Of a DNA stretch of 5,482 nt, positions 1-4,075 are shown piece after piece. The translations under genes were made by a program, and so were the position numbers. The first letter of the stretch is position 1. Each line of letters starts with the position of its first letter. The notes beneath the pieces are model-generated. The model did no database searches, had not been told where the DNA came from, and worked only from the letters and a program-made list of their open reading frames with translations. The stretch lies in assembly GCA_002348345.1 (NCBI GenBank), contig DEAY01000066.1, positions 1 to 5,482 of the forward strand. The letters are read 5' to 3'. The stretch comes from Verrucomicrobia bacterium UBA2970 (GTDB lineage Bacteria; Verrucomicrobiota; Verrucomicrobiia; Limisphaerales; AAA164-E04).

Positions 1-1
1 G

Positions 2-1612
2 CACATCTTCTCCGAGCAAGAGCCATTCGATGGCCAGTGGCACCATATTGCTTGGGTTGAAGACAAGGGAGCCCGTTCAATCTACGTGGACGGCAATCTG
101 GACAGCCTCGAAATCGGGCCCCGGCCGAGTGAGGGCGAATTTCCCCTCAACAACACGTCAATTGGCGGTATTCTTCGCGCCTCGGCCTCTCACTGGGTGA
201 CCGGTCTTTTGGACGATGCCGCGATCTGGAGTCGGGCCTTGAGCGAGGACGAGATCAAAGAGGTGATCGCCAACGGCGTGCCCCAAGTGATCTCTCGTTC
301 TAAGCCGATCGTCATTCGGAGCTTTGTGGCTGACTTCCCGGCTACCGTCGAAGGCGACACGGTGGTTATCCGCTGGGATGCCAGTGCGGATGCGACCCTC
401 TCGATCAACCATGGAATCGGAGATGTGACCGCCCAGTCCCAATTCGGCGTGGGCAGTGCCGAGGTGACCATGGATGCCACTAAGACCTTTACCCTGACGG
501 CCACCCGAGGCAACGACACGGTGACCGCTGACCTCAAGGTGAGCGCGGTCGGGGGTGTCAGCGAGGGATGGAGTCTGATCGATAATTTTGATGCATGGCC
601 TGTGGGCAACATCAATGGACTCGGTTCCTGGAAGAACCCGGTTGGAGCTGCCGAGGTTGTTGAAGGTCCTGAGAGTCAGGCCTTGACCTTCATGGCGGGT
701 CAGGCGCTCAACGCCATCGAACTGAAGTCTCGGACGATTCAGGAAGGCGAGAAGGCGACGCTCTTCTTCCGCGCCTTCGTCGACCCGGAATCCGAGTTTG
801 ATGGGTTGGCTCTGAATATCGGGTTGTCTGAGAAGCCGATTCGATTTGTGGGAGATTTCGACAACGATGTGGGTCCGTTTATTCGCTTCGACAACTCTGA
901 AGGGTTCGGAGTGGATGTGATGGCCACCGATGGGATCGACGGCTCCCCCGAGTGGATCAATGAATCCCTTTTGGAGGGGGACACCTACAACGTCTGGGTG
1001 GATGTCGAGAATCGATCGGTCGAGGACGGTGATCTCTTCAATATCCACGTCCAGAAGGTTGGCGACGATCGAAAGACCTTGATTGAAGGATTCACCTCGG
1101 ATCGGAACCCGGCCGGTTCCGCGGATCTGGGTGCCGTTTTCCCGCAGCTTGACACGCTGTTTACAGTGGCGTTCTCGGGAAGTGAGTCGGATGGACTGGT
1201 TCAATTTGATGATTTCTATCTGACCAACAATGGATCATTCAATGAGTCGACTCCGATTGCGCTGCAGGCCAATGAGTTCTTGGCCGAAGTCGCCTCGCCG
1301 ACCACGGAACCCCCGGCCACCGAAGAGCCGACGACGGAGCCTCCTACGACCGAACCGCCGGTGGTCGTGCCTCCGGTCGTGCCGCCGGTGATCCCTCCGA
1401 TCGTCCTGCCTCCGATTCCTGGACAGCCGGTTCCGGGTGAAATCACGGGCATTACGGTGAACGGCGATGGTTCGGTGACGGTCGAATACACGGGTGTGCT
1501 TCATGGAAGCGGAACCGTGGACGGAACCTTCGAGCCTGTCGCTGGAGCCGCCTCACCCTTCACGGTGAACCCGGGAGCGGCTGCGGACGTTCAGTTCTAC
1601 ATCGCCCGATAG
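2..1612 (+). CDS. Large secreted LamG-like/beta-sandwich protein, 3' part (5' end outside window)
   Basis: The frame is open from the first bases of the window to TAG at 1610-1612, giving 536 residues of a longer protein. The GTG at 86 is an internal Val in YVDGN, not a start. Residues about 1-90 are the end of a LamG/concanavalin A-like domain: GQWHHIAWV, then YVDGNLD, then the typical closing LDDAAIWSRALSEDEIKEV. Residues about 100-182 look like an Ig-like beta domain (GDTVVIRWDAS, then TFTLTATRGNDTVTADL). Residues about 188-410 look like a second jelly-roll, ending VQFDDFYLT. A Thr/Glu/Pro then Pro/Val linker covers about 433-478. The last 55 residues form a short beta module (VTVEYTG, then AGAASPFTVNPG, then FYIAR), like the C-terminal modules I recall in verrucomicrobial exported proteins. 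There are no membrane helices in this part. Known for the family: LamG domains bind carbohydrate or protein outside the cell. Inferred: an extracellular or surface protein of unknown ligand. Any enzyme domain would lie upstream. Confidence 0.88.
   Translation, partial: HIFSEQEPFDGQWHHIAWVEDKGARSIYVDGNLDSLEIGPRPSEGEFPLNNTSIGGILRASASHWVTGLLDDAAIWSRALSEDEIKEVIANGVPQVISRSKPIVIRSFVADFPATVEGDTVVIRWDASADATLSINHGIGDVTAQSQFGVGSAEVTMDATKTFTLTATRGNDTVTADLKVSAVGGVSEGWSLIDNFDAWPVGNINGLGSWKNPVGAAEVVEGPESQALTFMAGQALNAIELKSRTIQEGEKATLFFRAFVDPESEFDGLALNIGLSEKPIRFVGDFDNDVGPFIRFDNSEGFGVDVMATDGIDGSPEWINESLLEGDTYNVWVDVENRSVEDGDLFNIHVQKVGDDRKTLIEGFTSDRNPAGSADLGAVFPQLDTLFTVAFSGSESDGLVQFDDFYLTNNGSFNESTPIALQANEFLAEVASPTTEPPATEEPTTEPPTTEPPVVVPPVVPPVIPPIVLPPIPGQPVPGEITGITVNGDGSVTVEYTGVLHGSGTVDGTFEPVAGAASPFTVNPGAAADVQFYIAR
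1298..1435 (+). repeat. Thr/Glu/Pro-rich linker coding repeat (TTEPP units then PPV/PPI units)
   Basis: Within the LamG-like protein, about 46 residues are almost only Pro, Thr, Glu, Val and Ile. There are three TTEPP units and one degenerate ATEEP unit, followed by VVPP, VIPP and IVLPP units. At the DNA level the units are imperfect (acg/acc, gag/gaa, ccg/cct alternate), so this is a diverged tandem repeat rather than a fresh expansion. It probably forms an extended, possibly glycosylated spacer holding the last module away from the rest of the protein; that role is inferred from composition only. Confidence 0.75.
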
Positions 1613-1637
1613 ACGTCTAGCGTATTCTTCGAACAAC

Positions 1638-1668
1638 AAGGAGGCTGGTTTGACCAGCCTCCTTTTTT
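1638..1668 (+). terminator. Rho-independent terminator after the LamG-like gene
   Basis: A perfect 12-bp inverted repeat (aaggaggctggt / accagcctcctt) surrounds a 3-nt loop (ttg), and the 3' arm runs into six T residues at 1663-1668. It begins 25 bp after the stop codon. The stem is GC-rich in its core and ends in A-T pairs, the classic intrinsic terminator layout. It separates the LamG-like gene from the signal peptidase unit. The reverse strand offers only three or four T residues, so it is best read as one-directional. Confidence 0.9.
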
Positions 1669-1780
1669 GTGTACTGGCAAGGATTAAAATCGAAACCAGG
1701 CACACTTGATGCTGCTCCCATTAGGGTGAGGCTTGAAGGGTGAAACCCCTTCGACGGCCCGATTCAGAAAGGCAAGAGAA

Positions 1781-2326
1781 ATGAGCGCGGTTGTGACTGC
1801 TCAGGGGGCATCAAGGGAGGACTTGATTTTGTCAAATCGACGAAACCGGGTGAGGGGTTGGGAGGTGTGGTTGTTTGGTGAGGATTCCATGTGCGGAGCG
1901 ATTCGGGCGCTTCTCATCGTGGTGGTGGGATCCATGATGGTTCAGAACACCGTTCAGCCGCTTCGAGTGGGTGGGAACAGCATGTTGCCGACGTTTCAGA
2001 ATCAAGAATACTTGCTCGCTGATCGGCTGGCCTATCGATGGAAGGCACCTGCCATTGGCGATGTGGTGGCCATTAGAACGGCGCAGAGCGGGGTGACCAT
2101 CCTCAAGCGAATTCTCGCCGGTCCGGGCGATGAAATCCTGATGATGGATGGTCGACTTTGTCTCAATGGAGTGTGGCTGGAGGAAGCGTATATCAATGAT
2201 CAGGGGGGGTTCAGCACCCCGCTGACATCGCTTGGAGCGAATGAATATTGGGTGATTGGCGATAATCGAAGGGTTTCAGAGTTTGGAAAAGTCCATCGCG
2301 CCAATCTGATCGGGAAGGTTTGGTGA
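1781..2326 (+). CDS. lepB: Type I signal peptidase (S26 family), small form
   Basis: Serine-lysine protease that would cleave signal peptides on the outer face of the cytoplasmic membrane. In the 181-residue product from ATG 1781, one membrane helix lies at about 38-55 (IRALLIVVVGSMMVQ). It is followed by box B GGNSMLPTF with catalytic Ser67, box C/D KRILAGPGD with general base Lys109, and box E GDNRR at 160-164, ending LIGKVW. All catalytic boxes are present in order. Box E is abbreviated: the usual GDNRxxSxDSR continuation is reduced to GDNRRVSEFGK, lacking the Asp-Ser-Arg part. The region between boxes D and E is short compared with E. coli LepB (324 residues). The start is uncertain. ATG 1781 has a moderate purine stretch upstream (gaaaggcaagag). 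ATG 1889 has a better-placed GGTGAGG and would give 145 residues with the helix at the very N-terminus. A TTG at 1733 would extend the frame but lies in a hairpin. The gene is joined to the next one by a 4-bp overlap. The family assignment is firm; whether this is the housekeeping enzyme or a specialised paralogue cannot be told. Confidence 0.9.
   Translation: MSAVVTAQGASREDLILSNRRNRVRGWEVWLFGEDSMCGAIRALLIVVVGSMMVQNTVQPLRVGGNSMLPTFQNQEYLLADRLAYRWKAPAIGDVVAIRTAQSGVTILKRILAGPGDEILMMDGRLCLNGVWLEEAYINDQGGFSTPLTSLGANEYWVIGDNRRVSEFGKVHRANLIGKVW
1877..1883 (+). promoter_or_regulatory. Possible ribosome binding site for an internal start of the signal peptidase at 1889
   Basis: GGTGAGG lies 5 nt before ATG 1889, close to the anti-Shine-Dalgarno complement AGGAGG and better than anything before ATG 1781. 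Using it would remove a 36-residue basic N-terminal extension and put the membrane helix directly at the N-terminus, which is a common signal peptidase layout. It could be the true start or a chance match inside the gene. Confidence 0.4.
2312..2318 (+). promoter_or_regulatory. Ribosome binding site favouring GTG 2323 as start of the NTF2-like gene
   Basis: GGGAAGG ends 4 nt before GTG 2323 and 13 nt before ATG 2332. The short spacing and the GTGA stop/start overlap favour GTG 2323. A second purine run, AAGG, touches ATG 2332 and is too close to serve it. The choice changes the product by only three residues (M-I-R before MKALVLL). Confidence 0.5.
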
Positions 2327-2820
2327 TAAGGATGAAAGCGCTCGTTCTTTTATGTTCCTTGCTGGGGGCTTTGGTTGCTGACGGGAGGCTGGACTGGAAG
2401 CCGTGGGCCACCGAGCAACGCCTCAAGATGAGGCTTTCGGAGAGTGCCGATGTGTTCTCCCGATACCTCTCCGAGGCGACTCCGGAAACTTGGTTGAACT
2501 TTGTCAATCGGCTGACTCCGGGGGCAACGATTCGACTTTCGCTGTTTGGAGAGGAAATCCAGCTCGAGGGACAGGCCGAAATCGCCAAAGTGATTCGGGA
2601 CCATCATGCCCTCCTCAACGGCCTCGAAGTCAAGGCGTCCAACGCGGTCGTGGAATCGGAGGCGGGTCGGATGGCAACGGTATTGGTCCAAACGATGATT
2701 GTTGCGGAATCCCGGGGCATTGCCGAACCGGCCATGCTGCGCCTGGGCCTCATCCGGGTCGAGCATCAATGGCTGATCCACCACGTGAAAACGGTGCAGG
2801 GCTACATGCCTCTGATCTGA
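2323..2820 (+). CDS. Exported or membrane-anchored protein of about 165 residues, possible NTF2/SnoaL-like fold
   Basis: I do not recognise a named family with certainty. The N-terminus (M-I-R-M-K then ALVLLCSLLGALVA) is a short basic plus hydrophobic segment, consistent with a signal peptide cleaved near A19-D20 or with an uncleaved anchor. LVLLC is not a good lipobox. The mature part has helices first (about 30-65), then alternating beta segments: IRLSLFGEEIQLEGQAEI, VKASNAVVESE, MATVLVQTMIVAE, AMLRLGLIRVEHQWLIHHVK. The order helix, then phosphate-like FGEE loop, then paired strands ending in hxVEHQWLIHHV resembles NTF2-like/SnoaL domains, where a closing W-x-I strand is common. Such domains serve as enzymes or as binding modules, so no substrate can be named. 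It overlaps the signal peptidase gene by 4 bp (GTGA), so the two are probably translationally coupled and share a transcript. No terminator is visible after its stop. Confidence 0.75.
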   Translation: MIRMKALVLLCSLLGALVADGRLDWKPWATEQRLKMRLSESADVFSRYLSEATPETWLNFVNRLTPGATIRLSLFGEEIQLEGQAEIAKVIRDHHALLNGLEVKASNAVVESEAGRMATVLVQTMIVAESRGIAEPAMLRLGLIRVEHQWLIHHVKTVQGYMPLI

Positions 2821-2934
2821 ATCAGGGCGCACGACCATTCCACCAGGGCTTCTTTGTTTTCTTTGGATGGGGCCGCTCGCTCTTCCTGTGGATACCACCG
2901 TCAATCGTTTGCCTTTTCTTTCGGAGAATTTCGC

Positions 2935-2963
2935 TTACCGGGCCTGATCCTTGCTTCTATACT
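2935..2963 (+). promoter_or_regulatory. Candidate sigma70-type promoter for the WXG-like operon
   Basis: TATACT at 2958-2963 matches the -10 consensus at five of six positions. A weak -35, TTACCG (2935-2940, three of six), sits at the optimal 17-bp spacing. Transcription would start near 2970, leaving a leader of about 39 nt before ATG 3009. It lies in the largest gene-free gap (2821-3008, 188 bp), where a promoter is expected. The rest of the gap is T-rich and shows no other clear site. Confidence 0.5.
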
Positions 2964-2997
2964 AGACAGCGTGATGAGATTAGAGACGCAAAGAGAA

Positions 2998-3005
2998 AGG
3001 AAGGA
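2998..3005 (+). promoter_or_regulatory. Strong ribosome binding site for the first WXG-like gene
   Basis: AGGAAGGA lies just before ATG 3009 and contains two overlapping Shine-Dalgarno options: AGGA ending 7 nt before the start and AGGA ending 3 nt before it. It is the strongest site in the operon and supports ATG 3009 over the long in-frame upstream extension. Confidence 0.65.
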
Positions 3006-3008
3006 CTG

Positions 3009-3281
3009 ATGGCGCAGGCGGTCATGGACCCGGAGGAAGTACGCCGTTTCGCGAAAGAGTTGAAGCGTTTTAACTCTGGGCTCGAACAGGGAATGGCGCT
3101 TTTGGAAGCGCGCTTCAAGGCACTGGGTGATCGTTGGCAGGATCAGGAGCATCAGCGGTTTGCCGAAGAGTTTGGGCAGACGATGCGGGCTCTCAAGAAA
3201 TTCGTTGAAATGTCCAACCAGCACACGCCCTTTTTGTTGCGCAAGGCGCAGCGGATCGAAGATTATTTAGAGCAGCGCTAA
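3009..3281 (+). CDS. WXG100-like small helical protein (90 residues)
   Basis: The product has the size and layout of ESAT-6/WXG100 proteins: 90 residues, two long amphipathic helices (about 8-40 and 46-87) and a turn in the middle. At the turn it has W43-Q-D45 and F51. Canonical WXG100 proteins have W-x-G near residue 43 and an aromatic at W+8, so position and spacing fit, with Asp replacing Gly. No cysteine, signal peptide or membrane helix is present. The classical C-terminal YxxxD/E export signal is absent (Y86 is followed by LEQR and the end). Known for the family: WXG100 proteins form four-helix dimers and are exported by, or regulate, FtsK-like ATPases in type VII secretion. Here it is the first gene of a packed operon, 3 bp from the next, and a second protein with the same motif spacing follows. 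Inferred: a substrate or structural partner of the membrane protein encoded from 4068. The frame stays open upstream to about 2403, but that part overlaps the previous gene and the gap. Confidence 0.8.
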   Translation: MAQAVMDPEEVRRFAKELKRFNSGLEQGMALLEARFKALGDRWQDQEHQRFAEEFGQTMRALKKFVEMSNQHTPFLLRKAQRIEDYLEQR

Positions 3282-3284
3282 ACG

Positions 3285-3866
3285 ATGCCAGCCCGAGCAG
3301 AAATCAAATCGGTCGATGCCGTGGAAGGGTTTCGCCAACGATTGATTCGTTATTTGGAAAAGGCGACGGCGGTATTGGATGAGGTTCATAGTGAAGTCCG
3401 GGGAACTCTGGTTTGGTTGGAGGATCGCCAAAAGCCCTACTGGGAGCACCAGGTGCGTAGTCGTGCCCGGGCTCTTGAGGACGCCCAACACGAGATCTTT
3501 GGCGCTCGGCTCTCGCAGTTCAAAGAAGCGAACGATGCGCAGCAAATGGCGGTTCATCGCGCCAAGCGGAGGCTTCGTGAGGCAGAGGAGAAACTTCGTC
3601 GGGTCAAAGTGTGGGTTCGCCGCTATCAGAGCGATGTCGAACCACTCGCGCGGGAGGTGGAAAAGCTTCGAACGGTTCTCAGTCAGGATCTCAAGAAAGG
3701 GGCACGCCACTTGGAGCGAATCCTCCGAAGTCTCGAGGGCTATACCACCTCTCGGGTGGCTGTCGATCAAGGGACCACGAGTGGGGATGCGACCGTTGAG
3801 GCCCGATCGGAATTTGACGGTCGGGACGAGGCGATGGAATCCTCGGAGAGGATCGGAAACGGATGA
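3285..3866 (+). CDS. Coiled-coil protein of the WXG-like operon (193 residues)
   Basis: A soluble, almost wholly helical protein with no signal peptide, membrane helix or cysteine. Residues about 8-150 are charged helices rich in Arg, Glu, Ala and Leu. Landmarks are FRQRLIRYLEKA, EVRGTLVWLEDRQKPYWE (W44, W53), an AQQMAVHRAKRRLREAEEK coiled-coil stretch at about 85-103, and VKVWVRRY (W110). The arrangement of helices separated by short breaks suggests a folded helical bundle followed by a rod. Residues about 153-193 (Gly, Ser, Thr, Asp, Glu) look disordered. From memory it resembles uncharacterised proteins beside WXG100-like and FtsK-like genes in Planctomycetes and Verrucomicrobia, but I cannot verify that here. 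It starts 3 bp after the first WXG-like gene with only a weak site (agagcag) upstream, so it probably depends on coupling, and it overlaps the next gene by ATGA. Possible roles are chaperone, adaptor or long-helix substrate of the export system; none is proven. Confidence 0.8.
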   Translation: MPARAEIKSVDAVEGFRQRLIRYLEKATAVLDEVHSEVRGTLVWLEDRQKPYWEHQVRSRARALEDAQHEIFGARLSQFKEANDAQQMAVHRAKRRLREAEEKLRRVKVWVRRYQSDVEPLAREVEKLRTVLSQDLKKGARHLERILRSLEGYTTSRVAVDQGTTSGDATVEARSEFDGRDEAMESSERIGNG

Positions 3867-4075
3867 GCCGGTTGAGCGGAAAGAACCAACTCATGGTGCT
3901 GACCAAGGAGTTGCTTCGTGCCTGGGAGGCCACTCGAGTGAGTTGGCGGGACGAGAAAGCGGATGAGTTTGAAGGGGAGTATTTGAAGGACCTGGAATCG
4001 GGCGTCAATCGAGCGATTCATGGCATTGAGAAACTAGATGAGCGTCTGCTCAGAGTGAGAAAAGACTGTGGATAA
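3863..4075 (+). CDS. Second WXG-like small helical protein (70 residues)
   Basis: A short protein of two predicted helices around W28-R-D30 with F36, the same W-x-D-x5-F spacing as the first gene of the operon (W43, D45, F51). The first helix (about 8-26, LMVLTKELLRAWEATR) is shorter than in standard WXG100 proteins; the second (about 32-66) is of usual length. It ends in K-D-C-G with the only cysteine. There is no Tyr-x3-acidic export motif. Its ATG overlaps the preceding stop (ATGA) and GGAGAGGA lies about 10 nt before it, so translation is coupled. Its own stop overlaps the start of the next gene by 8 bp. Such spacing suggests fixed stoichiometry with its neighbours. It may be the partner of the 90-residue protein in a heterodimer, as EsxA and EsxB are, or an adaptor for the membrane protein next door. 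The motif is seen; the family membership is inferred, since 70 residues is below the usual 95-105. Confidence 0.72.
   Translation: MSRLSGKNQLMVLTKELLRAWEATRVSWRDEKADEFEGEYLKDLESGVNRAIHGIEKLDERLLRVRKDCG

Noticed and set aside
158..1204. 348-codon open frame on the - strand
   Set aside because: It lies opposite the well-supported LamG-like gene, its product is Arg/His-rich without domain-like pattern, and it has no ribosome site; it is a shadow caused by GC-rich codon use.
1298..1435. Repeated gac/acg/gag units as a CRISPR array or microsatellite
   Set aside because: Units are 15 bp or shorter, imperfect and in frame, and they encode a Thr/Glu/Pro linker; there are no spacers.
1685..1690. TAAAAT as a -10 box for the signal peptidase gene
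   Set aside because: It matches five of six positions, but a -35 at correct spacing would fall in the terminator T-tract and nothing there resembles TTGACA. A promoter must exist in 1669-1780, but I cannot place it.
2812..2825. Inverted repeat CTGAT-ctga-ATCAG at the stop of the NTF2-like gene as a terminator
   Set aside because: The stem is only 5 bp and no T-tract follows; later T-rich runs have no stem before them.
2403..3008. Upstream in-frame extension of the 90-residue WXG-like gene (would make 292 residues)
   Set aside because: The extension overlaps the NTF2-like gene in another frame, has low-complexity Gly/Arg/Pro sequence, and crosses the promoter gap. A strong ribosome site and the size of the WXG100 family support ATG 3009.
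3379..3966. 195-codon + strand frame inside the coiled-coil gene
   Set aside because: It overlaps two coding genes in another frame, and its product (Arg, Trp, Gly, Ser rich) lacks the helical pattern of the real products.
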